A stretch of 64,000 nucleotides of DNA from an uncultured Candidatus Thioglobus sp. (GCA_905618925.1 CAJQTG010000003.1:1-64000), one strand, 5' to 3'; positions 53,483 through 63,351 are shown, counted from the first letter of the stretch. The notes: generated by a model from the letters alone, not told the origin. Numbers and translations: made by a program.

Positions 53483-53509
53483 ATAAATTATATATAAATT
53501 ATATATAAG
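53483..53509. repeat. Short AT-rich tandem repeat upstream of the hydantoinase gene
   Basis: ATAAATTATAT occurs twice in tandem at 53483-53504 and begins a third time (ATAAG), within the leader of the fused hydantoinase gene and 15 bases before its ATG. It could overlap a -10 region. The rest of the 53468-53728 gap is AT-rich and shows no gene. Confidence 0.4.
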
Positions 53510-53728
53510 ATTTTTTTTTGAGTAGATACTGATAAATAATTATTAAAGAAAAGTCATTTTTTATAATTCTTAAATAATAACAATGTGAATTATCAGAGAG
53601 GACTTTAACTTTTACTATGTAAGAATAAATATAACTCAATCTAATGGGCTATTAATATTAAATAATAATATTGCATATCTTTATGATTCATTGTAATCTT
53701 TTGAGTAACATTAACAAACAAACAAACT

Positions 53729-54439
53729 ATGCAAATTTGTATTCTCCATATTGGGACAAAAGATTTAAAGCATAAAAGCATCCACAAGCCATCTCCAGAA
53801 AGATTTATAAACTTGCTCGATCCATTTCTAAATAACTCAAGCTGGGTAACCATTAATTGCATTAAAGATGACCTGCCAATACAGGTTAAAAGCTTTGATG
53901 CATATTTAATAACTGGTGGTAAATACTCGGTGTTTGAAAGTCTTGAATGGCAAGACAACTTATTTAACTTTATTCATAAAATTTATAATGCTAATATCCC
54001 ATTAATAGGGGTCTGTTATGGTCATCAAGCTATTGCACATGCTTTAGGTGGAAATGTTGAACGATTTAATAATGGATGGGGCATTGGTTTAACAACACTC
54101 GATGTAGTAGAAAGGGCTGAGTGGATGGAGCCAATGGTTGAAACAGTAAATTTATTGTCTATGCACCAAGATCAAGTTACAAAAAATCCACCCTTGGCAA
54201 CTCATTTTTTAAGTAGTAACTTTTGTTGTAACTCTGGTTTTTATATTGACAATAAAGTTCTAGCAATCCAGCAACATCCAGAATTCACTCCTGAGCTTTG
54301 TCGAGATCTTATTACTAAGAGAAAAGATCGAATTGGTGATAACTATACTGAAGCGCTTGAATCCTTAAACACCAAACATCAAGGAAAAATTATAGGCAAA
54401 TGGATGGCTAAATTTTTAACACTGCATAAAAGTAATTGA
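53729..54439 (+). CDS. Class I glutamine amidotransferase-like protein (peptidase C26 type)
   Basis: The 236 aa protein has the class I GATase triad: nucleophile Cys96 in IGVCYGHQAIAHALGG and His183/Glu185 in AIQQHPEFTPEL. It stands alone without a synthetase domain, like YfeJ/GMP-synthase-like GATases and the gamma-glutamyl hydrolases of C26. In this setting, hydrolysis of a gamma-glutamyl amide (as PuuD does in polyamine breakdown) is possible. It is divergent from the hydantoinase gene and converges on the LysR gene. Confidence 0.82.
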   Translation: MQICILHIGTKDLKHKSIHKPSPERFINLLDPFLNNSSWVTINCIKDDLPIQVKSFDAYLITGGKYSVFESLEWQDNLFNFIHKIYNANIPLIGVCYGHQAIAHALGGNVERFNNGWGIGLTTLDVVERAEWMEPMVETVNLLSMHQDQVTKNPPLATHFLSSNFCCNSGFYIDNKVLAIQQHPEFTPELCRDLITKRKDRIGDNYTEALESLNTKHQGKIIGKWMAKFLTLHKSN

Positions 54440-54489
54440 AAATTAACTATAAGCTTCCTAGTTAGATGTCCAGGCTAATTTATCCTTAA

Positions 54490-55437
54490 CTAGATAGTGT
54501 TTATATTGAGTTTTTGCGTAATAACTTTCAAAGATTCTCTAAAACTAGCTAAAAATAAACCTTCAGTAGGAGATTCATTAAGCCATGGTGGCATTGAAAG
54601 GTAAAAATCAGTGCAATCAATAAACTCATCAACATAGCGCCAAGTTAAAAGATTATTATGTTGGCAAACTAATTCAGCAATTAATACATTGTTAATTGAT
54701 AGTGCATTTAAGTCTGGAATCATTGCCATGGATAATGTTGAAAAAGGAGATTCTAAAATCTTTTGATAACGAATTTTATGTTTATATAGGAGTGCCCTAT
54801 GGGTCTCATATGATGGATCAGTTCTTGATGCCATAATCATTTTTTCATTATGAATATCATAGACTGACAAAGTTGATTTAGCGGCCAATCGATGCTTTTT
54901 AGGCATTACACAGACTTCTCGTGCTGATAATAATTTTTTGCTTATAATACTAGCGTGTTGAATTTCTCTTATGCTTAAGGCAAAGTCAACATTGCCGCTT
55001 CTTATAGCCTGACTCATGTTTGCAATTGGAAGAGAGTTTACATAAAAAAGCATGTCTGGCTTTTTGTTATGCATAGTTGAAATAACCCTTGGTAAAATTT
55101 CATTAACAACTGAGAGGCTGGCTGAAAATCTCAGCGGGCTTAGTATCAACCCCTCACCTCGTCCAAAATTAAGTTGCATTTGAATTTTATCTAACTGCAT
55201 CAATAATTGCTCTACATCATCCCGCAAACTATTGGCTCTATCTGTAGGGAAAATTAAACCATTACGCCTTACAAAAAGTGGAACCCCTACTGATTCTTCA
55301 AGTTTTTTAATTAATTGGCTAACCGCAGGCTGAGAAACACCCAGCTTCTTTGCAGCTGCTGAAACACTTCCATGAGACACCACCTCAGAAAAGGCTTCAA
55401 TATATTTAAAACGGTTAATTTTTGGATTTTCATTCAT
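54490..55437 (-). CDS. LysR-family transcriptional regulator
   Basis: This 315 aa protein has the LysR helix-turn-helix (about 9-67: FSEVVSHGSVSAAAKKLGVSQPAVSQLIKKLE) and a C-terminal effector domain of typical length. It is divergent from the N-formylglutamate amidohydrolase gene (146 bases between starts), so it likely controls the plus-strand run of amidohydrolase, aminotransferase and peptide transporter genes. The effector is unknown. Confidence 0.88.
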   Translation of the reverse strand: MNENPKINRFKYIEAFSEVVSHGSVSAAAKKLGVSQPAVSQLIKKLEESVGVPLFVRRNGLIFPTDRANSLRDDVEQLLMQLDKIQMQLNFGRGEGLILSPLRFSASLSVVNEILPRVISTMHNKKPDMLFYVNSLPIANMSQAIRSGNVDFALSIREIQHASIISKKLLSAREVCVMPKKHRLAAKSTLSVYDIHNEKMIMASRTDPSYETHRALLYKHKIRYQKILESPFSTLSMAMIPDLNALSINNVLIAELVCQHNNLLTWRYVDEFIDCTDFYLSMPPWLNESPTEGLFLASFRESLKVITQKLNINTI

Positions 55438-55583
55438 ATTACTGCAAAAAAATTAGTTATATATAGTTTAATACCTTTTTGAGCCATAACTTAATCTTAT
55501 ATGTTAAAAATTACATTTAATAAGGTTGTAACCATCCAGTTGAGTAGGTTAATCTATGTAAATTACTATTAATTATCAATTAA

Positions 55584-56468
55584 ATGACCACAATACAAGT
55601 CAATGGAGAAAATTATCCATCCACTATTGTCGAGAATAACTCTGAATCTTTAGATGGGAAAATACAGACTCCCTTGCTTCTTAGCTTTCCCCATAGTGGT
55701 GAGAATTATCCTGATGACTTTGGCACTAATCCTGAACTGGAATTTAATGTTCTTGACTTTCCAAATGATAAATATGTAAACGAGCTTTACATAGAGCGTA
55801 AGAATTTAAACTTGACATCAGTTCATGCAAACTTTCCAAGGTCGTATATTGATGTTAATCGTCACCAACACAATATAGATGTAAATATGCTCAAGGATGG
55901 TGAAAGCTGGTATGGTCGAATTCATCCAGCAGGGCTTGAAACTGGAACCACTCTATTTTGGTCTAAAACAAAAGAAATATTCGAAATCTATTCACGCAAA
56001 CTGAGTCATAACGAATTAAAGCAGCGATTGGCTAAATGCTTTGTACCCTATCATCAGCTCATGACTTATCACACCCAAAAAATGCACCAAAACCATGGTA
56101 AGGCATTTATCCTTGACTGCCATTCAATGACTCAATTTGATAGCAAAAAACGTGGTCGTAAGGAACGACCTCAAATTGATATAGGAGATAGAAATGGTCA
56201 AGGCTGTAGCTTAGAATACTCAGAGTGCGTAGCAGACACCTTCAGCAGCCTAGGATACGATGTAACAATTAATGGTCGCTTCGTTGGAGGGGAAATAATT
56301 TTGCGATATGGTTGGCCAGAGATTAACCAACATATACTTCAAATCGAGATTCGACGAGACTTGTATATGGATGAGGATACTAGAGAAAGAAATGAGCATT
56401 TTACAAAAATGCAGCATGATTGTAGTTCTGCACTTAGAGAAATAAAAGTTTTTGTGGATCAAGCATGA
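55584..56468 (+). CDS. N-formylglutamate amidohydrolase-family protein
   Basis: The 294 aa protein matches the HutG2/N-formylglutamate amidohydrolase family: LLLSFPHSGENYPDDF (about 32-47), SYIDVNRHQHNID, and FILDCHSMTQF (about 175-185), followed by the conserved DIGDRNGQGCS and the ending QIEIRRDLYMDE. These zinc enzymes release formate from N-formylglutamate in histidine use, but relatives hydrolyse other N-acyl amino acids. No hut genes are nearby, so histidine breakdown is not certain. It starts the plus-strand group downstream of the divergent LysR gene. Confidence 0.87.
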   Translation: MTTIQVNGENYPSTIVENNSESLDGKIQTPLLLSFPHSGENYPDDFGTNPELEFNVLDFPNDKYVNELYIERKNLNLTSVHANFPRSYIDVNRHQHNIDVNMLKDGESWYGRIHPAGLETGTTLFWSKTKEIFEIYSRKLSHNELKQRLAKCFVPYHQLMTYHTQKMHQNHGKAFILDCHSMTQFDSKKRGRKERPQIDIGDRNGQGCSLEYSECVADTFSSLGYDVTINGRFVGGEIILRYGWPEINQHILQIEIRRDLYMDEDTRERNEHFTKMQHDCSSALREIKVFVDQA

Positions 56469-56500
56469 TTGACAACGTTAAACTTCTTTTTATATAAATT

Positions 56501-57352
56501 TTGGTTTATCTAAACGGAAGTTATATTCAAAAAAATAAGGCATTTATCTCCGTAATGGATCGAGGCTTCCTTTTTGGTGATGGTATTTATGAAGTTTTCC
56601 CAGTCTACAACAACTTTATATTTGGCTTAGATTCCCACCTAAACCGTCTTCAGAAAGGTTTAGACACAATTAATATTCAAAATCCTCATTCTAAAGATGA
56701 GTGGGTAAAATTAATTAACAAAATAATTTTAATTAATAAAGATAGTGATAACCAAGCAATCTACTTACAAATTTCTCGTGGATGTGACGAGGATAGAAAG
56801 CATACACATGCTAAACTGATTCCGACTGTTTATATCCAATCTAGTAATATTAGGCCCTCTTCAAAGGATCACTTGCTAAATGGTAGAGCCGCGCTTTGTC
56901 GTGATGACATAAGGTGGTCAAAATGCAATACCAAAGCAACATCTCTCTTAGCCAATACAATGTACGCTCAAGAAGCAAAAGAAAATGGCGCCGAAGAGAC
57001 AATTCTTTGTCGTAATGGCGTAATCACTGAGGGTTCAAGTTCAAATGTCTTTATTGTTAAAAATAATTACATATACACCCACCCAAAAGGAACCTTAATA
57101 TTACCAGGAATAACAAGAGAGTTCATTATTGAGTGTGCTAAACAATGTGAAATACAGCTTCATGAAGAATCTTTTAGTGAAGAAGAATTATTTAATGCAG
57201 ATGAAGTATGGGTAAGCAGTTCTACTCGTGAAGTGATACCCATTACCAGTATAAATGGTAAACAAATAAAGGATGGACTAGTGGGCCCAGTTTGGTCATT
57301 AATTTATGATCAATACCAAATTTTAAAAACTTCAAGTGATAACTTACTATAA
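56501..57352 (+). CDS. Class IV aminotransferase, D-alanine aminotransferase-like
   Basis: The 283 aa protein is fold-type IV: VMDRGFLFGDGIYEVFPVY (about 20-38), the PLP lysine in KCNTKATSLLAN (about 146), and the TEGSSSNVFIV element. This suits D-amino-acid transaminase rather than branched-chain types. The start is a TTG at 56501; the next ATG would remove conserved N-terminal residues and no ATG lies upstream in frame. I see no ribosome site, so start efficiency may be low. It lies between the amidohydrolase and the peptide transporter genes. Confidence 0.83.
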   Translation: MVYLNGSYIQKNKAFISVMDRGFLFGDGIYEVFPVYNNFIFGLDSHLNRLQKGLDTINIQNPHSKDEWVKLINKIILINKDSDNQAIYLQISRGCDEDRKHTHAKLIPTVYIQSSNIRPSSKDHLLNGRAALCRDDIRWSKCNTKATSLLANTMYAQEAKENGAEETILCRNGVITEGSSSNVFIVKNNYIYTHPKGTLILPGITREFIIECAKQCEIQLHEESFSEEELFNADEVWVSSSTREVIPITSINGKQIKDGLVGPVWSLIYDQYQILKTSSDNLL

Positions 57353-57471
57353 CTACAACTTATACCTATAAAGCTTGAATTAATAAGATTGTGCTAAACT
57401 AGAAATATACCTATGATGAATTGTAATGTTTTTTAAATGACTTGCTAAAAAATAAAAAGGAGAAAAATACT

Positions 57472-59070
57472 ATGAAATATATTAACTTTAAAACTGCCTG
57501 TTTTGTTGCGATCAGCGCCAGCATGATGGGCTCTGTGTCCGCAGATACACTGCGAATGGCATTTTCAGTCGCACCGTCGACGATAGATCCATTTAAGAGC
57601 AGTGCCTCTGGAACCGCTTCATTGAATGAGCATCTTTATGAAGCACTTGTTTCGCGTACCAATGACAAACTTTTGGCTACATCTTACGGCTGGACTGACG
57701 ATACAACTCTTGTAGTTAATCTCAGAGAAGGTGTTAAATTCCATAATGGTGCTGACTTTACAGCTCAGGATGTGGTTTATAGCTCATGTCGAATGATGTA
57801 CAGAGTTGGTGGTAAGAAAAACATGCTCACAAGTGCGATGGGTCCAGTGACTGATGTGGTAGCGATTGATGACTATACCGTCGCATTCAAAACTGTAGGT
57901 CTTTACCCAATACTCATTCAAAAACTTAAATCTTTATCTATATTAGATAGTGGTGATGCCGATCTAGGGTCAACACTTAAGTTTGATAATACTGGTGACT
58001 GTGGCATAACACGTTACCCAACTAAAGATGAGTTTGCGACCGGGAAATATGCAAACGGAACGGGTAAGTACAAATACGAGTCTTTCTCCAATACCGGCGA
58101 CGCCGTTTTGGTTCGTAACGATGACTATTGGGGCAATCCAGGTAACTGGGAACGCGTAGAAATTAGTTCGGTAGGAAATTCTGGTGCACGTATGGCTGGA
58201 CTGCTTGCTGGAGATTATGATTTGATTGAGAACCCTACTGGTGAAGATTTACTGGCTTTGGAAGGTAACTCTGCCTATAGCTTCTCAACCGAACCTTCAT
58301 GGCGCACCATCTTCTTAGTATTAGATGTTGGTAGTGATGTCGCACCAGGCGTGACAGCTGCAGACGGAACAAACCCACTAAAAGATATAAGAGTGAGACA
58401 GGCGCTTTCATTATCTATCAATAGAGATGCAATTGTAGATAAACTGATGGGTGGTAATGCAACCGTTGCTAGCCAGTTTGCACCTAGCTATCAAAATGGT
58501 GCTGATTCGTCAATGCCAGACTTAGCTTACGATGCTGATAAGGCAAGACAATTACTCGCTGATGCAGGTTACTCTGATAGTATTACTATCAATCTCAGAA
58601 TGCCAACTAATAAGTATCAAAATGGTAAACGAGTTGGTCAAGCTATTGCTCAATACTGGTCTCGTATCGGCATTGAGGTCAATCTAGTTGCCGAGCCTTG
58701 GTCTGTATTTAGAAAGGGTCGTTCAGCTCGTGAGCTGGGTGTGTTTATGTACGGATGGGGTCACCCTCAAGGTCCTGCACAGATGATTTCATATGCATTT
58801 GGAACTAGGAATAAACCTCTTAATCTAGGTGGTAGTAACTACTCTAACTACTCTAGTCCAGACTTTGATGCGGCAATGACGGCTTGGGCAGTAGAAACGG
58901 ACGAAGCTAAGGCCTTTGAATATAATCAAGCGGCCATGCGTGTAGCTGTTGAGGATCTACCAGGAATACCTCTATACTACCAGCATAGTATCTGGGCTCA
59001 CACAAGCGATATAAGCGTTAGTGGTCGACCAGACGAGCGTACCTTTGCTGACATGGCGAGTAAAAATTAG
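57472..59070 (+). CDS. Peptide ABC transporter, periplasmic binding protein (DppA/OppA-like)
   Basis: I place the start at the ATG at 57472, with AAAAGGAG upstream, not at the TTG of the track; the product is 532 aa. It has a signal peptide (about 1-25, ending SVSA) and the SBP family 5 fold: GVKFHNGADFTAQDVVYSSCRMM near 85-107, and KDIRVRQALSLSINRDAIVDKL near 305. Such proteins bind oligopeptides or other small solutes. Codon use and GC are higher than in the neighbours, as expected for a highly expressed transporter gene. A strong terminator follows. Confidence 0.9.
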   Translation: MKYINFKTACFVAISASMMGSVSADTLRMAFSVAPSTIDPFKSSASGTASLNEHLYEALVSRTNDKLLATSYGWTDDTTLVVNLREGVKFHNGADFTAQDVVYSSCRMMYRVGGKKNMLTSAMGPVTDVVAIDDYTVAFKTVGLYPILIQKLKSLSILDSGDADLGSTLKFDNTGDCGITRYPTKDEFATGKYANGTGKYKYESFSNTGDAVLVRNDDYWGNPGNWERVEISSVGNSGARMAGLLAGDYDLIENPTGEDLLALEGNSAYSFSTEPSWRTIFLVLDVGSDVAPGVTAADGTNPLKDIRVRQALSLSINRDAIVDKLMGGNATVASQFAPSYQNGADSSMPDLAYDADKARQLLADAGYSDSITINLRMPTNKYQNGKRVGQAIAQYWSRIGIEVNLVAEPWSVFRKGRSARELGVFMYGWGHPQGPAQMISYAFGTRNKPLNLGGSNYSNYSSPDFDAAMTAWAVETDEAKAFEYNQAAMRVAVEDLPGIPLYYQHSIWAHTSDISVSGRPDERTFADMASKN

Positions 59071-59096
59071 AAACCTGTAAAGGCACTAAAAATTAG

Positions 59097-59142
59097 CCCC
59101 TCACACAAGTAGTTTGATACACTTGTGTGAGGGGTTTTTTTT
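59097..59142 (+). terminator. Strong intrinsic terminator after the binding-protein gene
   Basis: CCCCTCACACAAGT at 59097-59110 pairs perfectly over 14 bp with ACTTGTGTGAGGGG at 59121-59134, loop of 10 bases, followed by eight Ts. It lies inside the transporter operon, 27 bases after the binding-protein stop and about 145 before the permease gene. It should give much more binding-protein message than permease message. Confidence 0.93.
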
Positions 59143-59285
59143 ATGAACTTCTTGTATCTAAAGCTTAATATAAAAAATTATAACTACCCTTTTATAAGAT
59201 TAACGCATAATGGACTCCTCCACCCAGCCAGAACGTTTTTAGAGCCTAATTATTATGAAAACTACAAAATAGAGATGCACAATTC

Positions 59286-60254
59286 ATGATTAATTTCATT
59301 TTAAAACGTCTTTGGCACAGCGGCATACTAGCAATCACCATGTCGTTAATCGTTTTTTTTGGCATGTACGTGGTTGGTGACCCAGTTGAAATGTTATCGG
59401 ATGACGAGTTTACCGAACAGGACAAAATCGACTTAGCCATTGAACTTGGACTTGATAAGCCACTTTATGAGCAATACTTTACCTTTACAGGTGATATGCT
59501 TCAAGGAGACTTTGGCACCTCATTTGTCTACAATAGACCAGTACTTGATCTCATTATTGAGCGCCTTCCAGCCACATTAGAAATCTCTCTCTTAGCGATG
59601 GTTATTGGCCTTTCTATTGGTATCCCTCTCGGAATATTTTCCGGTATAAAAAACAATTCTAGAGCTTCGAAAATAATAAGCTTTTTCACAACTGTAGGCT
59701 ACTCGACGCCCAATTTTTGGCAAGCCATAATTTTGATTATGGTATTTGCGGTTTTTTTGCAATGGCTTCCAGCCTCTGGTAGAGGTCTTACCAACTCAAT
59801 GTTTGGTGTCGAGTGGTCCTTGCTATCCATTGATGGCTTACGGCACATGGCTCTCCCAGCGGTTAACCTCGCGATTTACAAAATTTGCATGCAGCAAAGG
59901 CTTGCTAAGTCTGGAACTCAAGAAATTTTGTATCAAGAATACATGACATATGCCCGAGCCAAAGGCATAAGCAGATATCGAATCATTAGACGACACTTAT
60001 TGCGTAATATTTTAATTCCAATTGTTACCATTACTGGCCTTGAAGTTGGAGGGCTTATAGCATTCTCTACCGTGACCGAGTCAATCTTTTCTTGGCCAGG
60101 TATTGGTAAATTATTACTAGATTCCATCCATATGATTGATAGGCCAGTTGTTGTTGCTTATCTCATCTTGATTACTCTGATGTTTGTCTTTATTAATTTT
60201 GTTGTGGATGTTATGTATGCAATTTTAGACCCACGTATTCGGCACCAAAAATAA
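59286..60254 (+). CDS. dppB: Peptide ABC transporter permease (DppB/OppB-like)
   Basis: The 322 aa protein has a first helix at about 9-30, a periplasmic loop and five more helices. Conserved points include LGLDKPLYEQYFTF and GDFGTSFVYNRPVLDLI in the loop and the EAA region YMTYARAKGISRYRIIRRHLLRN. It forms half of the membrane channel. Only 6 bases separate it from dppC. The symbol follows family resemblance; the transported solute is not known. Confidence 0.9.
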   Translation: MINFILKRLWHSGILAITMSLIVFFGMYVVGDPVEMLSDDEFTEQDKIDLAIELGLDKPLYEQYFTFTGDMLQGDFGTSFVYNRPVLDLIIERLPATLEISLLAMVIGLSIGIPLGIFSGIKNNSRASKIISFFTTVGYSTPNFWQAIILIMVFAVFLQWLPASGRGLTNSMFGVEWSLLSIDGLRHMALPAVNLAIYKICMQQRLAKSGTQEILYQEYMTYARAKGISRYRIIRRHLLRNILIPIVTITGLEVGGLIAFSTVTESIFSWPGIGKLLLDSIHMIDRPVVVAYLILITLMFVFINFVVDVMYAILDPRIRHQK

Positions 60255-60260
60255 CTACCT

Positions 60261-61166
60261 ATGATTGATTACAAAAAAAAATTAGCAACATTAAGCATTG
60301 AAATAAAATCCATTTTCTCTGGCCATCCAATAGCAATTGCTGGCTTGATTGGCTTTATTGTGTTTGTCTTAACCGCACTTTTAGCTCCATGGATTGCACC
60401 ACAAAATCCCTACGACTTGATGATTTTAGACATTATGGATGGATTATTACCTCCATTATCTAAGCTTGGTAATGGAACCACCTCTTGGCTTGGCACCGAT
60501 GCTCTTGGTCGTGACATATTATCCGCAGTTATGTACGGATTACGACTAAGTCTTTTTGTTGCGTTTGTAGCTGTTAGTATCGGCACAACAATTGGTGTGT
60601 TTCTTGGTCTGTTAGCTGCAACTAAAGGTGGCTGGGTAGAGAGTGTCATTATGCGTGCCGTTGATTTAAAAGTAAGCTTTCCTGGGATTCTATTAGCGCT
60701 CATGCTGCTAGCAGTATTTGGAACCGGAGTTGATAAAATTATTTACGCTCTCATTATCGGTGTCTGGGCTAGCAAAGCAAGGCTTACTAGATCCTCCGCC
60801 CTATCAGAGATGCAAAAGGAATATATTGATGCAGCAAAAATATCCGGTATCCCTAACTGGCGAATTATGCTTAAATTTTTGCTACCTAATAGTATTGCTC
60901 CTGTATTAGTAATGGTTCCAATGGCTCTATCTGGAGCTATTGGTGCAGAAGCTACGCTGTCATTTCTGGGTGTGGGTGTTCCAATCACCGAACCCTCATT
61001 GGGATTATTGATCGCCAATGGTAATGACTACCTTCTTTCAGGAAAATGGTGGATTAGTATCTTTCCTGGTGTTGTTCTAGTGTCTCTGGTTTTGTGTATT
61101 AATGTTGTTGCAGACAGAATTCGTGAACATAATAATCCCTATTTAAAATCAATGGATAAGCAGTGA
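60261..61166 (+). CDS. dppC: Peptide ABC transporter permease (DppC/OppC-like)
   Basis: The 301 aa protein has an N-terminal helix (about 23-45), the WLGTDALGRDILSAVMYGLR motif (about 77-96) typical of DppC/OppC and the EAA loop EYIDAAKISGIPNWRIMLKFLLPN. It pairs with the DppB-like subunit. The gene's last bases overlap the GTG start of the ATPase gene. Confidence 0.9.
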   Translation: MIDYKKKLATLSIEIKSIFSGHPIAIAGLIGFIVFVLTALLAPWIAPQNPYDLMILDIMDGLLPPLSKLGNGTTSWLGTDALGRDILSAVMYGLRLSLFVAFVAVSIGTTIGVFLGLLAATKGGWVESVIMRAVDLKVSFPGILLALMLLAVFGTGVDKIIYALIIGVWASKARLTRSSALSEMQKEYIDAAKISGIPNWRIMLKFLLPNSIAPVLVMVPMALSGAIGAEATLSFLGVGVPITEPSLGLLIANGNDYLLSGKWWISIFPGVVLVSLVLCINVVADRIREHNNPYLKSMDKQ

Positions 61167-62890
61167 ATAATATTCCACTCCTTAAAATAAATAACTTAAC
61201 AGTCACCTACCCTTTGAATTCTGAAGGAAGTGATGTACTCAAGGCCCTTGATAATATCTCTCTTAATGTAAATTCAGGGCAAATCATAGGAATAGTAGGT
61301 GAAAGTGGTGCTGGAAAATCAACTATTGGAAAAGCCATCTTAGGGCTTCTTGATCCTCCAGCAAAAATTGTATCTGGCGAAATTACATTGACAGATACAG
61401 CAATGATTGGCTTAAGTGAATCGCAATATGAGTCTTTTCGTGGAAACCAAATTGGATATATATACCAAAATCCAATGACAGCGCTTAATCCGGTCTTAAA
61501 AATTGGTGAACAAGTCATCGAGGCAATACTAGCCAATACTGCGATGACTGGAAAAGAGGCTTATAATTATGCTATTCAGCTGCTGGAAAGAGCTGACGTA
61601 AGTTTTGCCAAAGATCGACTTCAAAAATACCCTCATCAACTGTCAGGCGGCTTATGTCAACGTATTGTTTTTGCAATTGCAATTGCTGCAAAACCTAAGC
61701 TGATTATCGCTGATGAGCCAACAACTGCGTTGGATGTAACCGTTCAAAGTTCTGTTCTTCAAACCCTTATTAAACTTAGCCAAGAAGAAGATATTGCTAT
61801 TATTCTAATTACTCATGACATAGGAGTTGTATCAGAAACCTGTGATTATGTGTATGTACTTAGAAATGGAAAACATATCGAACAAGGAGAAACTGTTCAG
61901 GTTTTAGAAAAGCCGACACAAGAATATACAAGATCTTTAATGGCATCCGTGCCACTTATAGAGAAGCGACTTCATCGATTTGCTCTGCCTAATGAAGACA
62001 AGATGGAGGGTATGACTAGCCACCTTGGCTACTTAGAAGAAGAAAGAAAAGAGAATTTATATTTAAACAAAACGATTCTAAAAGTCACTAATATTTCAAA
62101 AATTTTTTATACGTCTTCCACTTTATTCAAAAGAAAAGAAGCCTTTAAAGCAGTTAAAAATGTAAGTTTCTCTGTGAATCGTGGGGAAACTGTAGGAATC
62201 GTTGGAGAGTCTGGATCTGGAAAATCAACCATTGGAAGAATGATATTAGGATTAGAAGATATAACTGAAGGTAGCATAATTTATAATGGTAGAGACCTTA
62301 AAAGCATTACTAGTCCCGAAGATCGTCTTGCACATTGTCTTTCAATTCAATGTATCTTTCAAGACCCCTACTCTTCACTTAATCCTCGTATGACTGCAGG
62401 AGAAAATATCACTTATGGTTTGAAAGTACATAAACTGATTGACTCTAAGAATGCAAAATCTTTAGCTCAAGACCTCATGACTCTTGTTGGGCTGCAGCGT
62501 CATGATGCAGATAAATTACCACATGCTTTTTCGGGTGGCGAACGCCAGAGAATTGGAATTGCAAGAGCATTAGGGTATCGACCAGATTTTATTTTCTGTG
62601 ATGAGCCAACCTCTGCATTGGATGTTTCTGTTCAAGCTAATTTACTTAATTTATTAAAAGACTTACAAGAACAATTTTCATTAACTCTACTTTTTGTTAG
62701 TCATGATTTAGCAGTCATTCGGCAGATGTGTGACCAAGTTATTGTGATGAAAGATGGAGAGGCTCTAGAAAATGGAAGTAACGATAGTATTTTTGAGCAT
62801 CCAAAACATCTTTATACTAAGTCATTACTTAAGGCTATGCCTAAATTTAAGGGCATTGCAAAACAAGTAGGTTTTAATGATAGTAAATAA
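61163..62890 (+). CDS. Peptide ABC transporter, fused double ATP-binding protein (DppD-DppF-like)
   Basis: The 575 aa protein has two complete ATPase domains. Domain 1 (about 1-260) has Walker A GESGAGKST, signature LSGGLCQR and Walker B LIIADEPTTALD; domain 2 (about 300-565) has GESGSGKST, FSGGERQR and FIFCDEPTSALD. In other systems these are two proteins. The start is a GTG that overlaps the dppC stop (GTGA) by 4 bases. It powers the DppBC channel. Confidence 0.9.
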   Translation: MNNIPLLKINNLTVTYPLNSEGSDVLKALDNISLNVNSGQIIGIVGESGAGKSTIGKAILGLLDPPAKIVSGEITLTDTAMIGLSESQYESFRGNQIGYIYQNPMTALNPVLKIGEQVIEAILANTAMTGKEAYNYAIQLLERADVSFAKDRLQKYPHQLSGGLCQRIVFAIAIAAKPKLIIADEPTTALDVTVQSSVLQTLIKLSQEEDIAIILITHDIGVVSETCDYVYVLRNGKHIEQGETVQVLEKPTQEYTRSLMASVPLIEKRLHRFALPNEDKMEGMTSHLGYLEEERKENLYLNKTILKVTNISKIFYTSSTLFKRKEAFKAVKNVSFSVNRGETVGIVGESGSGKSTIGRMILGLEDITEGSIIYNGRDLKSITSPEDRLAHCLSIQCIFQDPYSSLNPRMTAGENITYGLKVHKLIDSKNAKSLAQDLMTLVGLQRHDADKLPHAFSGGERQRIGIARALGYRPDFIFCDEPTSALDVSVQANLLNLLKDLQEQFSLTLLFVSHDLAVIRQMCDQVIVMKDGEALENGSNDSIFEHPKHLYTKSLLKAMPKFKGIAKQVGFNDSK

Positions 62891-62910
62891 TTAATCGTTT
62901 AATAAAAATT

Positions 62911-63351
62911 ATGGCTACTCAAAAAAACTATTACTTCGCCTATGGGTCAAACTTATCAAAGGCGCAAATGTCTCTTCGTTGTCCAGACTCAGATTATCTA
63001 ATTTCGGGCAGGTTATCGGGCTATTCTTGGTTGATTAATAATAGGGGTTATGCGAGCATAAAGCTTTCACCGAATGCCTTTGTTTTGGGGGAAATATTCA
63101 CCTTAAGTGAACAAGATATTTCATATTTAGACCTCTATGAACATGTAGCTGAAGGCATGTATAGTAAGTATATTTTGAACATTGAAACGGAAGAAGGTGT
63201 TTATGATTGTTTGGTTTATGTTGCCTCCAGTAATGATATTGGCAAACCTCAAACTGAGTATATTGAAAGAATGAATATAGGCATTAAAAGTGCCAACCTT
63301 CCTGATGATTATGTCCACCAATGCATTAGGCCCTTCATACCAGAAAATTAA
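62911..63351 (+). CDS. Gamma-glutamylcyclotransferase-family (AIG2/GGCT-like) protein
   Basis: The 146 aa protein begins with the FAYGSNLSKAQM substrate-binding turn (residues 9-20) of the GGCT fold, followed by GYASI and YLDLYEHVAEGMYSKY; Glu77 is the probable catalytic acid. The family converts gamma-glutamyl amines or peptides to 5-oxoproline. It follows the ATPase gene by 20 bases on the same strand. Together with the oxoprolinase-type fusion at 50-53 kb, it hints at gamma-glutamyl peptide use. Confidence 0.83.
   Translation: MATQKNYYFAYGSNLSKAQMSLRCPDSDYLISGRLSGYSWLINNRGYASIKLSPNAFVLGEIFTLSEQDISYLDLYEHVAEGMYSKYILNIETEEGVYDCLVYVASSNDIGKPQTEYIERMNIGIKSANLPDDYVHQCIRPFIPEN

Noticed and set aside
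59143-59289. A 48 codon plus-strand ORF between the terminator and dppB, ending in an ATGA overlap with dppB
   Set aside because: It begins directly on the terminator T-run, has no ribosome site and its translation looks random; the overlap with dppB is probably chance.
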